Assembly (NCBI GenBank): GCA_030704615.1
Contig: CM060734.1
Coordinates: 7,626,001-7,690,000, forward strand
From: Takakia lepidozioides
Lineage: Eukaryota; Streptophyta; Takakiopsida; Takakiales; Takakiaceae
Reading direction: 5' to 3'
DNA: 64,000 bases
A model generated the notes under the pieces. It searched no databases. It was not told the DNA's origin and saw only the letters and a program-made list of their open reading frames with translations. Below are positions 30,901 to 41,894 of this stretch, one piece after another. How positions within the stretch are numbered: the stretch's first letter is position 1; every line of letters begins with the position of its first letter. A program made the translations under genes and the position numbers.

Positions 30901-33220
30901 TAGTTCTCATCCATTGAATAGAGGCATCAAACTAGTCTGAAATTGAATCGGTTTATGTTTCTTTACCGTGTACATGTAGTCAAGAAATGCCTCTCTTGTC
31001 AGGCTATACCAGGTGACGAGCTTCTTCTCCCTGCATCTCTTCATTTGACTTTGGCTCAACACGTTCGCAAACAATTCCAGAGGCATCATACCGATCTTTT
31101 GGACCCGGAAAAGGGTGTGGCAGAGGTTGGTTGTTACGTGGGAGGTTTCGTTTGATCTGCATTGAACAGTCACGTTGCCAATTAAAATAATAATAACCAG
31201 AAACAGAGCAAAGCATCCACATAATGCACAACAACTCCAGAAAACTTACTTGTTGATGTCGTGCATGGCAGTGAGCAGCTGTGTGATTCGTCCTTTGTGA
31301 TCAAGGACCATAGAATAAACGCTCCAGTGCCAATCCTTCTCGTCTGAGTGTAATTCGGATATGTAGTCCATCCAGGCAAGCAACCGGTGATTGCCATCCC
31401 ACACAAAAAACATCTTCCCCATGAAAACTTTCGTGGATGCCTTTTTGGATAGTTTGGCCTTGAACTCTCTGTTAACTTCACGCCAACTTTGATCCCAACC
31501 ATGCTCTATCTCTTCTGATACAGGGCACTCTTTGCCCTTTGTGTCAGTTGTGGAAACATAGAACACGGCAGATCCCTTCACATACCCATGCACGAAATCA
31601 TTCTTCAGTTTCCTTATGTCGTTTCTGAGAGCTGGGCGGACAGCTGGCATCGATACCATTCTGCACAGTGGGATAAAAAGATCTCCACTAGGAATTTCCA
31701 TTGACAGGATTACCTTCGAAGAGTTCACCTTCTGTCCAGCTATAACAGCCTCTGCTCTGTTTTCGTAATGTTCGTCATCGCCTTCGTCGGCATCCCCATA
31801 CTCTTCCTCTTCTCCGTCTCCGGCACATTCTTTCCTTTTCCTCTTCCTTTGTTGAAAAAGTAAGATCTGTCATTCATGAAGTCTGCTGTTGAAAACAATA
31901 ATAGAGAAACATGCAGCGTCTTGGCCCAAAACATCCTTGCTCGAAATGAAAATGACCCTTGGTTTGCATCCCAAATCAACCTTGCGTTGACGTAAGGTTG
32001 ATAGTGGGGCTTGCAACAGTGGGACTGAATGAAAATGTGGACACAGGCATGACTCTGAAACAACCTTGCGTCAACGCAAGGTTGTTTGATGAGCTCCAAA
32101 CGATCAAAAAACTGCATCAATTCGAAACTGGTTTGCAGCCCAAATCAACATTGCGTTAACGCAAGGTTGCTTCTTTGGCTTGAAAATGTGAAAGTGACGG
32201 CCAAGACAGTCATCTGGTGGACTCTCAATCAACCTTGCGTCAAAGCAAGGTTGATTGATGAGCTTCATCCTTAAAAAAAACAACCTCAAACAACACGGGT
32301 CTGGAGCCCATATCAACCTTGCGTTGACGCAAGGTTGTTTCTAGGGCTGGTACCTCTGTGAGTGAAGTCCAAAAGAGACATTGTCTAGACTTTCAAACAA
32401 CCTTGCGTCAACGCAAGGTTGTCTGATATGCTTCGACCTTACAAAAAACCATTTAGATGGACACACGACTGCAGCCCAAATCAACCTTGCGTTGACGCAA
32501 GGTTGATTTGGTCTTGAATCTATGGGAATGAATGGAAAACAGGAAACGCAAGATTGGCGTAGTGAAATTCAGACGTCAAAAGAAATGAGACCGGTACATA
32601 TAGTGGAACGTCACACATACCTCGTCTTGCTTCTTCGCAGCGCTTGAAGATGCACCGCCCGTGTGGCTTGCCTCCTTCGACTCGTGTGGGAGGACAGGTC
32701 CCAGAAGGTCGGGCTGGTGGGTGACAAAACCACTCCATCCTCTGGTGTCTCTTCCATTATGAGGACAACCTGAAAATGTTGACGGAGTCAGGTCCTGGGT
32801 TCCTCATCTCCACTCTCATAGGATTGTAGCTCGCTGGGCCCCTTCTCCACTGCGGCTACACCCTCTGGAGACTGTCATAAAACTACTTCTTCCGCTCTCT
32901 TACACTCCGGCCTCTGACTCTCCCACTCCTCCGGCGTCCCCCTCCCCTGTTTCCTCCCCCAACATGAGTTCCCTCCGGATCTTTTTCATTCTATTCTTTG
33001 CCTGTAGCCTTTGCTTTTTAGATGTGTAGTAAAGAGTTCGGCGGCGCCTTCTTGTTCGTCGAGAGGGAGTCTCGCTTTCGATTGGATCAAGGATTGCAAG
33101 TAGGGAGGAAGAATGAGGTGCGGGAAAGAGGGAGTGCGCTTGCCTCTCACCCAACCCTACTGCGCCAAGATGCCAGTTTCTTGGAGAGGTGGGGGGATGG
33201 CGTGGTGCATCTGCATGCAA
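27976..33220 (-). CDS. Multi-exon ParB/sulfiredoxin-like domain protein with methyltransferase-like C-terminus
   Basis: Exons whose splice phases agree are 33220-32906, 32769-32621, 31846-31250, 31156-30967, 30871-30482, 30337-30114, 29458-28870 and 28757 to about 28600. C-terminal pieces follow near 28555-28425 and 28325-28210, and a last one from about 28120 to TGA at 27976. Exon 1 is basic (RRTRRRRR). Exon 3 opens with RKRKRK and an acidic tract, then has LRNDIRKLKNDFVHGYV, a VFYVSTTD strand and KMFFVWDGNHRLLAWM. DGNHR is the signature of the ParB/sulfiredoxin nuclease-like fold, with the strands in the expected order. Exons 4-7 are helical and charged and match nothing I know. The end has DLVVLDIPDD, and later HIDPTCATFHACKSAGRQFF followed by GMEGDAELF, resembling motifs IV and I of beta-class DNA amino-methyltransferases but with the DPPY residues not conserved. 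A stop in the 28555-28425 piece suggests decay or a misplaced junction. The function is inferred only. Confidence 0.5.
29543..29988. repeat. Palindrome array 1 (intron of the ParB-like gene)
   Basis: Five copies of a 24-bp palindrome, half-site CAACCTTGCGT, start at 29543, 29637, 29712, 29870 and 29965. The central bases alternate TTGAC, TCAAC, TTAAC, TCAAT, TTGAC, that is the orientation flips from copy to copy. Spacing is 94, 75, 158 and 95 bp, so one copy may be missing. All lie within the intron between 29459 and 30113. Confidence 0.9.
31977..32505. repeat. Palindrome array 2, 84-bp period (intron of the ParB-like gene)
   Basis: Seven copies of the same 24-bp palindrome start at 31977, 32061, 32146, 32230, 32314, 32398 and 32482. 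The intervals are 84, 85, 84, 84, 84 and 84 bp. Central bases alternate between TTGAC-type and TCAAC-type, each the reverse complement of the other. The 60-bp spacers fall into two alternating classes: one contains GATGAGCT-CC and GCAGCCCAAAT words, the other GTGGAC/GTGAAAGTGA-like words. The true repeat unit is therefore a dimer of about 168 bp. All lie in the intron between 31847 and 32620. Confidence 0.95.
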
Positions 33221-33738
33221 GGCACGTCGTCCCTGTACGGTCCTTAATCACGCTAAAATAAGGTTTCCCTAAACCCTGAACCCTTAACTGGCTTACTCAC
33301 GTTTGGGAATTTTAGGTTTTCGCTTCAGTGGTGGTGTCTTCTCCACGTCATCTGCTCATTCGAGACAATTAAAGTAAAACAAAGAGAACAATTTCATCCT
33401 ATCTGCTTTTCATCTACAGTTATGACACTTCACATCTTAAGATAGAATGAATGGGTGGCTTGACGGCTGGTGTCTGTGAAAAAAACCGTTGAATATAGAC
33501 AGTTAATAATTACATAGGATACCTTGTCTGACAGAACACTTTAGGATAGATGAGGATAGATGTCCCGGTGCAAAGTGGAATGAAACTGCTCATCCATATT
33601 GTCGTGCATCGGCGGAGACGCTCTTGTAGGGGAAATTCTAGTTGTTTTTCGCAATCCACAGACGTACGGCTGCTTGCTTGAGTGCTGGCACACTTTGTTG
33701 AACACTGTTACCGTACCGTACTCTTCTCTGCTTTTTGA
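33221..33738. promoter_or_regulatory. Shared upstream region of the two divergent insert genes
   Basis: This 518-bp gap separates the two start codons. It contains a degenerate CCCTAAACCCTGAACCCTTA telo-box-like stretch at about 33267-33288. No clear TATA box can be assigned. A bidirectional promoter is inferred from position only. Confidence 0.3.
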
Positions 33739-35741
33739 ATGGCTCTCAAAGATGAGTTGGTAAAATTTTACTGTGCTTACAAATCGCTCCCCCTAACCAA
33801 AGAAATAGACACCAATGGGATGGCAACCGTGGGAGAGGATGTCCTTTGTAGAAGCTTGGATCTGCAAGTTGGTACTGTGCATGTGGAGAAAGAAGTGCAC
33901 GACTCCGCCGGTAGGGTCGACAGTATGATGATTCTGGAGCCATATGTGTGCGATGACCGTATTAGACAATGGAGAGTTCCAGCAGGCACTTACCGCGTGC
34001 ATGGAGATCAACGACGTTCGTCTGCAGGTTCAACACTCACACCAGGAACTGCCGCTTCGGTGGCTCCGGCCTTCACACCTGCTACAATTAAAAAAGAGGA
34101 CACCAGCACTTTGACGCCTTTTGTGGATCTCTCGGAAAGCTCTGGTGACGACGACATCTCTGAGATTCCACCTCCACCACACCTGTCTTCTGTCGAAGAA
34201 CCAGATGTCCAGGAGATAGGCAGTGTGGTTCCAAAGTTGAAGTCTATGAAATGCTTGCCAAATTGCAGAAGTGACGTGTGTGGAATTGCATGGGGGGCAA
34301 TAAAGATTGTAAGAGCAAAATACCTTCCTGCAGAATTTGATGGGGATGTGGTTTTTGAGCTGCCACCTCCGACGTCCTTTGGGAGTTTGGGGGGACTCAT
34401 GCAAGGGATGGACAAGAAGCACGACGGACACCTTTGGTGTCGAACTAAGACAACCAACATATCCGTAGATCAGTCTACGTTGGGCACCTCTGTTGTGGAA
34501 ATGAAGCCTGCAACTGCATGTCATTGAGAGGCTCCCCAAACGAGACGAAGTGGGAGGGTTGCGCTGATAACCCATTCGAGGTGGGGTGCCCACCTCCTAA
34601 AAACACGATGTTACTCTGCAAATATTGCAAAACGGCCCCAACATGCATTGGCACTTGCAAGGCCCGCATGTACTATGTGCTCCATCGTTTTCGCGGCCTT
34701 ACCCGAGCTTGTGTTCATCTTGGCAATCATACCCACCCCGTATCGAAAGGGGATTGTCGAGAAAGTTTTGAAACAATTAGGGGACTTCTACGGCATGAGG
34801 TGGAGAATGCTCCTTATGCACCGCCATCTGCAATTGCACTTTCTGCAAGCAAGAGCTTCTTGCAAAAACACATTCTAGGGGGAGCGGATGAGAACATTGA
34901 GAAACTGGACAGCGAAAAACTGGACATCGTTATGGACTATTTCTCGACCCTTAGTTCACTCAATGTATGCAACCACATCAACGCACTCAGAATGGGAACA
35001 GGGAGCACATGTTACGTGGATAGCATCCTGGAATTGAAGCGGAGAAGCATGTATGACTTCATTCAAGACAATGTTTTTCCTGGTCAGGGGTCATTGAAAG
35101 TGTTCTTGTTCAAGATGTCCACAGTTGCGGAGGGAAGTGGAGTTAGTTTGGTCAAGAGAATGCAGCCCGGAGGCGACCTGCAAAAATCCTGGCTCATGTT
35201 TGATCATGTGAAACGTGTAAAGGGTTGGACAACCATGGCTGCCCATGTGTACGATCCTTCTTACCAAAGAGTTATGACAATTGCAGTGTGTGACATGCAA
35301 TCCAAAGACACTGAGTCTCAAATCCTAATGTGGAAGTCACTTGTGAAAGTCATGAGAAATCATGGTGTCTCAGATCCAAATTTTCATGGATTTATGGCCG
35401 ATAGCGCGCATGCAAATTAGAATGCAGTCCGTTCTGTTTTTGGAAGTGGTGATCCGAAAATACCCATGATGGGCAGGGAGCGCACTTGCCTGTTCCATTG
35501 GACGCAGTCCCTCCGAAGGCACACCAAGAATTGCATAAAACCAGAGTTGCAGGAGGAACACATGAGACTCTGCCGGCTGTATAAAGATGCGACAAGCGAG
35601 ATCGAAGCAAACTCCTTATACCAAACTATCAGGGCATGGTGGTACTCCTCCAATGCAGCAAGTCAAGATGGCCTCAAAGAACTTGACGACTGGATGGGAT
35701 TCTGGCACTTCAGATACAAACAGTGGGGAAGGTTCATGACA
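33739..35741 (+). pseudogene. MULE-like DDE transposase relic with N-terminal zinc region
   Basis: The first frame (33739-34527) gives an acidic, Ser/Pro-rich N-terminus (VDLSESSGDDDISEI) and a block containing CLPNCRSDVCGIAWG. After a frame change at about 34450-34515 the second frame starts with NETKWEGCADNPFE. It then has a zinc-binding segment CKYCKTAPTC with RACVHLGNHTHP (about 34620-34735), of the kind found at the N-terminus of MULE/FLYWCH transposases. The catalytic-like core has MAAHVYDPSYQRVMTIAVCD (35240-35290) and FHGFMADSAHAN (35385-35417), whose Asp residues fit the first two acids of a DDE/RNase H fold. A TAG at 35418 stands where the next residue, probably Trp, belongs, and the frame then continues (NAVRSVFGSGDPK, then RERTCLFHWTQSL, then IRAWWYSSNAAS) to a GT donor at 35742. 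I recognise the family as a widespread streptophyte transposon protein, but not its name. Confidence 0.6.
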
Positions 35742-35884
35742 AGAGTAAGGTCCCTTCTTTAAATTCCAAGGCTTCCATGAGTTCAGTTTATGGTATTAAC
35801 CCTGTTCACGTGTCTTTTCTTCAATGCTATTATCTTTTGATCTACAATAATAAATGGAAAGAATATTGTGTGCAGAATAGTCTC

Positions 35885-38800
35885 CAACGAATCATGTGAT
35901 CATTGGACTTCCCTGGTTCGTACTTCACAATCCTGACATCGACTGGCGATCGTGAAAAATTTCTGCAAGACAAAAATGTAAAAATATCAAAGGTATTCAA
36001 CCCATGTTCCTTGGAGCTAGAGCTTTCATGAGAGCTACAAAAAAGGATGCGGCATTTGCACTTTATGCGACTCCGATCGAGACCACAACAGACAAATGTA
36101 CTTCAACATTACCCACTCAATATCAAGATTTCAAGGATGTCTTCGAGAAGAAAAATGCAGACATATTGCCAGAACATCGACCTTATGATTGTGCAATTGA
36201 GTTACAAGAAGGAGCCCAACCACCATTCAGCCCAATCTATAACTTATCCCAGACAGAGTTGGCTGCATTACATGAATACATTGATGAAAATTTGTCGAAG
36301 AACTTCATCCGACATTCAAAATCACCTATGGGGGCGCCTATCTTGTTTGTGAAAAAGAAAGACGGATCATTACGCATGTGTGTAGACTATCGTGGTCTGA
36401 ATAAAGTCACAATTAAAAATCGTTATTCGTTGCCGCTGATTTCTAGGCTTCTCGACCAGCTGGGACGAACAAAGATTGTCACCAAAATTGACTTGAGATG
36501 AGCTTATAATCTTGTACGGATAAAAGAAGGAGATGAATGAAAAACAGCTTTTCGAACAAGGTATGGACATTTTGAATACAGTGTTATGTCTTTCGGTCTT
36601 ACAAATGCTCCAGCAATTTTCCAACATATGGTCTTTCGAGAATTTTTAGATGACTTTGTAGTCATCTATTTGGACGACATTTTGATATTTTCACAGAATG
36701 AAGAAGAACATGGCCGCCATGTACGCCTTGTCCTTCATAAATTAAGAGAAAGATGACTATATGTCAAGTTGAAAAAATGTCTTTTCCATTAATCTGAGGT
36801 CAAATTTTTGGGCTACATTATTTCCGACAAAGACGTCTTTATGGATCAGAAGAAAGTACAAACCATCATCGAGTGGATTAAACCAACTTCGGTTCGAAAT
36901 GTACAATGTTTTCTGGGATTTACAAATTTCTATAGAATCTTCATCAAGGACTACTCCAAAGTTGCTGCACCATTGACACAACTCACAGAGAATGACAAAT
37001 TTGTATGGGACGAGAAGGCTGACCATACATTTGAAAGGCTGAAGCAGACATTTACAACGGCTTCAATACTGATACATGCAGACCCATCTAAACCATTCTT
37101 TTTGGAAACAGATGCATCGGACTTTGCACTTGGTGCTGTACTCTCTCAATACGGTACGGATGGCCGATTTCACCCTGTTGGTTTTTGTTCACGCAAATTT
37201 TTCGCCGTGGAGATCAATTATGAAATCCATGACAAAGAACTTCTAGCGATTATCGATGCTTTTGAAGAGTGGCGTCATCTATTGGAGGGAGCTAAACATC
37301 AGGTCGCTGTTTACACCGATTGCAAAAACTCGAGTATTTTATAAGTGCTCGTGTTTTGAATCGACGTCAAGCGAGATGGAGTATGTCATTAGCAAAGTTT
37401 GATTTTGTTATTACCTACCGTCCCGGACATCTTCAAGGAAAACCAGATGTTCTTTCTCGACGATCGTATCTTGTGCCAAAAGAAAGGGACGCAGCTTTCG
37501 ACCAACAGAAATTCATCATCTTGAAACCAACAAATCTCCAATTGAATATGCTATCCATGTCCACCTATGACGATGCAGAGATCATAAAGGAGATTCATGA
37601 AGCAATGAAAAGCGACCAATTTGCTAAACACTACAAAGTCAACTGAATCAACCTCAAGACCACCCATATGTTACAAATGATTCTGAATTCAAAGATGACT
37701 TACTTTACTTCAAAGGACTTCTCTATGTACCTCCAGGACCTATACGACTTCGAATTCTTCAAACAGGTCATGATCTTCCGGCTGCAGGACATTTCGGCTT
37801 CAACAAAACAATGAAATTGATATCCAGGGACTATTGGTGGCCGCAGATGTGGAAACTCGTGAAAGAATTTATAAAATCTTGCGACACGTGTGCTAGAGTG
37901 AAGGGACCACAACATTGACCTTACGACCTTCTTCAACCATTACCCATTCCCAAGGGTCCATGGTCGTCCGTATCCTTGTTATTGTGGATCGTTTTACGAA
38001 GATGACACATTTCATTCCATGTAATAAGACGGTTACCGGCAAGGAAACTGCAAGACTCTTCTTTAATAATATCTACCGCATTCATGGACTCCCGAAGGAC
38101 ATCATATCTGATCGATGACCACAGTTCATATCAAATTTCTGGAGGGGATTATTTCACATATTGGATACTAAGATCAACCTCTCTATAGCTAATCATCCAC
38201 AGACTAATAGTAAAACCAAACGAGTAAACCAGATTTTGAAGCAGTATCTTCGTTGTACGATAAATTATCACCAAGATAATTGCACGGACCTTCTGCCATT
38301 GGCTGAGTTTGCCTACAACAACACTATATATTCTTCCAAGCAAACTCCATTTTTCTCCAATTATGGTCATCATCCTCGAGCAAACCCTTTCCACATGAAG
38401 ACTGTTGGAAGCCCTGCTGCGGAAAACCTTGCTATTCATCTTGTTACGATTCACAAGGAGCTTACATTCCACCTCGCAGAAGCTCAAAAACAACACAAGG
38501 AGTATGTAGATCAACATCGACAATTTCAACCCCAGTTCAAGGTCGGAGATCGTGTATGGCTTCTTCGACGGGACATACAAACCTCGCGACCATCAAGGAA
38601 GTTGGATTATCAACGCCTGAGACCACTCAAGATTATTCGTCAAATAAATCCGGTCAATTTTCGGCTTGAACTCCCACGAAATATGCGCATCAATCCAATC
38701 TTCCATGTCTCATTATTAAAGTTGTATCATTACTCAATTATCCCCGGGCGAGTTTCTGTACCACCTCCACCGATTGAAGTCAATCAAGAAATCGAGTATG

Positions 38801-38934
38801 AAGTCGACGAAGTCCTAGACTCTCGCATCAAGTATAAACGTCTTGAGTATTACGTACATTGGAAAGGCTACGACATCAGCGAACAAACGTGGGAACCGTC
38901 ATCTAACCTCGCCAATGCATCTGACAAAGTCTAA
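35885..38934 (+). pseudogene. Pol of the chromovirus (RT, RNase H, integrase, chromodomain)
   Basis: It opens with the protease end IIGLPWFVLHNPDIDW. Reverse transcriptase follows: [19 protein letters not shown] at 36373, and the YLDD box at 36667-36678. RNase H has FFLETDASDFALGAVL (37100) and the region ending VAVYTDCKN (37320). Integrase has an H-H-C-C finger ([28 protein letters not shown]) and the catalytic core ([12 protein letters not shown], then IANHPQTNSKTKRVNQIL at about 38185). A chromodomain YYVHWKGYDISEQTWEP (38845-38895) ends the frame. At least five internal stops or frameshifts (36499, 36538, 36754, 37342, 37917) make it inactive. The missing protease start coincides with the insert edge. 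Confidence 0.9.
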
Positions 38935-39572
38935 GAGTTTCATCTACGATATCCAGCTAAGTATCGAGCCACACGTCAATAAAACGTCACTACGATGATG
39001 TCAGCCAAGTTAGCTTCAAGGTGAAGATTCCACATTCAGTGTACCTGATACACGCTAAGGATGGAGGAGCACCACCCATCAGTATATATAGCTACACTTC
39101 CAGCACTCTTGCATCTTGTATTGGCAGCATGGAGTCACAGGAACCAGATACATTGGAGCTGTCGCTTATCCAACTACCAGATCAGCCGTTCCGATTCTCA
39201 CGACCTTCAACATCACGCCGACGCTCTCGAGACGATGGGCCACCAATGCGACGCGTACTTCCTTGTCTGGACCCCGTGCGGCGATAAGTGGAGCCTACTC
39301 GACGTCTGATAATCCTGTTGGAGGTTGAGGCTTCGAACCCAGAGGGCAACGAAATCATGTTTGAAGACAGCTTCGAAAATTAGAATGCTCAAATCACTGC
39401 GTGGTCCCAAGTTCAAGGTGTTGGACACTATCGATGGTTGCAGGGACCTATAAATCATTAGAGTCAAGAACGAAGAGCCGAATACTTGGCAAGTACCATT
39501 CGTCAGATTTTGGATTTTTCTCCAACTCTAAGCAAGTCCAAGATTTTACCGCTCCTCAAGGAACTCGGTGCT
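38935..39572. other. 3' untranslated region of the chromovirus
   Basis: No conserved domain is seen between the chromodomain stop and the 3' LTR. Three overlapping short plus-strand frames at 39021-39328 look incidental. Confidence 0.5.
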
Positions 39573-40153
39573 AGAGGAACTTACCAGGAGTAAATATCAG
39601 AAGTTATCAAGTTACCATATTACCAAAAGTTACCATAATTTATCACGATTTACCATGATCTATCATGATTTACCATAAGTTATCATTAGTTATCAAGTTA
39701 TCGGGAGTTTATCAAATTACCGTGAGTAACTTGGGAAACTGCTCATGAAGCTTCATTTGGAGGAAACTTCTCTATCAAGATACCTCCTTTGTTTAAGGAA
39801 ACTTCTCCATCAAGAAACCTCCATTGGGGAAGCTTCTTAGGGAACTTCCTAGTAGCCAGTATATATAGGAGGCAAGACTGAACACTCTTGAGTCTCGCCA
39901 ACACAAGTTCAAGCTACTCTTGTTTCCAGTCCGAGTACTTCAGTCCAGCTTCCAGTACTCTAGTCCAGTTTCCAGCATTCCAGTATTCAAGTCGAGTTCC
40001 AGTATCTTGTACTTTTGTCCATTGTTATAAAGATCATCTTGATTCATGTTTATCCATCATGCATTTGGCCACGCCGACCTTGACTTCTTGTCTAGTTTTG
40101 TACCTCTAGTCTGATCTCTTGTTTGTGTTCAGTCATGTTCTTGTCCTTGACAG
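39573..40153 (+). repeat. 3' LTR of the chromovirus
   Basis: It matches 25190-25829 with scattered substitutions and fewer copies of the GGAAACTTCTCC-type unit. A TATATATA box lies at 39860. It ends CTTGACAG and joins the coding region of the next gypsy element directly. Confidence 0.85.
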
Positions 40154-41870
40154 GCTCTTTCCTACGTGGAGGCTTTGATGTGCCAATTGCAAGCTGAGTC
40201 CAGTATGTCTCAACTGACTCGGTGGTAGCTCGGCCGGGTCTGAATGCTAACGTAGTTCTTGCTAGTGAAGGTAAGTCAGTGCCACAAGGCCATTTCTTGA
40301 GTGGTGTTGACAGGTATGCCACCCAAAACACCTCTCCAGTGCTGAGTGTGAGTCGTAATAGTGTGCTTGGTGTGAACTTATCTGTTCAGGGCATGGGGGC
40401 TACTACGAGCAATATGCCGGCCCCACCAAGTGCTTATGTTATTTTAGGGAATACAAATAGTTTGCCTGTGGTACATGCTCCTAGTCCCGCTCTCGTGTCT
40501 ATGCCTTATGGATTGCCTGTTGGAATGCATGCTCATTCTAGTGGAAGTGTAGGAGGTCAGTCTACTCAGCAATTGGGAACGCCACCCATTCCCACAATGA
40601 GTGGGATGGTTTCCCAACCAGGCTGCGATGCTTGGTCAAGCTGCCCAGTCAAGGCCTACACTGTATGTTCCCCCAGTGAGCATGACAACGTTGCCACCCA
40701 GTCTGCCATCTTTGTCCTATCAGGGTCCTTCTAATGTAATAGGTAATAGCTATGTCCCGGTTGCTAGTGGGGTGCATACCATGAATAATGTCACTGGTCA
40801 GCCTCAGGCTACGCCTCTCTGCTGCCCATGGATTTGTTTATCTTGGTCACATGAACCATAGTCTGCCCTATCATCTCCTGCCTCAGCTGACCACTCAGCA
40901 ATCTCCGCATTTCCAAGATATGACAACCTTCTTCCCTTGCCAGTATCTCTCTCCCCTCTACATTCCATGGCACCTCTTTCTCTATATACCCTCATTCTGA
41001 AGTCATTTTCCAAGGGAATGGAAGAACATGCTGAACATCTCAAGTTTGGAATGGTGTGCCTGAGAATTTTAAAATAGCGATATTTCAAATGAGCATGAAG
41101 GGACCAACCCGTGACTTGCTGCATGCAGCTGTCATGGATGACCCCAATCTCAATTGGACGTCCCTTGTGGAATGGGCCAAAACCCTGTTTAAACCTCCTG
41201 AACGGCCCTTGGACTGTTTTACCAAATTGAGCTCTAGGACTTACCAGCCAGGGGACTCCTTATGGAAGTACTACATGGACCTGAAATTTGCTGCTGCAGA
41301 AAACATTATTGATCTAGCAGAACATGATCGTATGTTCAAAACATTCTTTCTCATTGGCTTGCCCCCCGCTATTCAAAATTGGGCCCATCGTCGTCATTTT
41401 GTCAATGACAAAACTATGCTAGCAGAAGTTAATCTCAAGATGACAGACTTAGCTGATAGCAAATCAATGCAAACCCATGCCAAGTTTCAAGCTCCAGTGG
41501 GCTCCCAGCTTGGCATGACTGCAACATCTTCACCATATGTTCCACCTACTATGCAATGCAAGCCAGATGACTTCACCCTTCAGGGGTTAGCCAACATTTT
41601 GGGTAGTTTAAGTAAGTCAGTAGCCACTCAGTTTGTTGCTATGCAGGCAAATCAGCAACGTTGGCAGCTTATGCATGCATAAGGTCAGACAGGTGGTAAC
41701 AACAGAGGTCGTACCCAGACTGGTCAGGCTTATGAGGGCAATCGTGCTGCATGTTATATTTATGGGTCCTTTGAACATTGGACCAAGCATTGCCCCGATA
41801 GAGCATGGTTGCCAGAGCTGATCAAGAACAAGAAGACTACCAGCAGTTCCACCCCTCCTTTAAACTAGAC
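40154..41870 (+). pseudogene. Gag of gypsy element 2
   Basis: 40222-40980 encodes a Pro/Ser/Gln-rich N-terminus across two frames. 41056-41682 holds the capsid core with NFKIAIFQMSMKGPTRDLL, WAKTLFKPPERPLDCFTKL and YQPGDSLWKYYMDLKFAAA. A knuckle-like CYIYGSFEHWTKHCP near 41750 keeps two Cys and the His, but its second Cys is Tyr. Premature stops at 41680 and 41868 and an earlier frame change show decay. Confidence 0.75.
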
Positions 41871-41894
41871 CGACCTCTCGGGAAGGGGGCAAGA

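Larger units (their letters stand above)
26975..35872. mobile_element. Foreign insert with two divergent genes inside the gypsy element
   Basis: The left edge carries five GTGAGCG/GCTCACGC words in 80 bp (26985-27060) and shares its GGGGGATGC end with an inverted copy at 16362. The right edge falls between the last transposase-like sequence (about 35872) and the gypsy word IIGLPWF at 35898. Inside are a minus-strand ParB/methyltransferase-like gene, a plus-strand MULE-like transposase relic and two palindrome arrays. The two genes are divergent from a shared 518-bp region. The presence of a transposase suggests a DNA transposon, but I cannot show matching terminal inverted repeats, and the transposase gene seems cut at the right edge. 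Confidence 0.5.
25190..40153 (+). mobile_element. Ty3/gypsy chromovirus with both LTRs and a large internal insert
   Basis: Two related LTRs (25190-25829 and 39573-40153) flank gag (25867-26899) and pol (35885-38934) in the same orientation. The pol order is reverse transcriptase, RNase H, integrase, chromodomain, as in chromoviruses. About 8.9 kb between gag and reverse transcriptase is foreign, and most of the protease is missing. Multiple stops in gag and pol show that the element is inactive. No convincing target-site duplication was found at the outer edges, and the element abuts a second gypsy element on its right. Confidence 0.9.

Noticed and set aside
29543-32505. CRISPR array
   Set aside because: Repeats of 24 bp with spacers of about 60 bp look CRISPR-like, but the spacers fall into two related classes, the repeats flip orientation, they sit in spliceosomal introns, and there are no cas genes. 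This is a eukaryotic repeat.
27976-33220. Bacterial or plasmid contamination suggested by the ParB-like motif
   Set aside because: The gene needs many GT..AG introns with consistent phases and lies inside a Ty3/gypsy element that continues on both sides.
34008-34593. Minus-strand frames of 150 and 187 codons
   Set aside because: They are antisense to the transposase relic, whose plus-strand translation has recognisable zinc-binding and catalytic-like blocks.
39318-39345. tRNA-like T-loop (GGCTTCGAACCC)
   Set aside because: No acceptor or anticodon stems can be formed around it. The same holds for GTTCGAACC at 47202.
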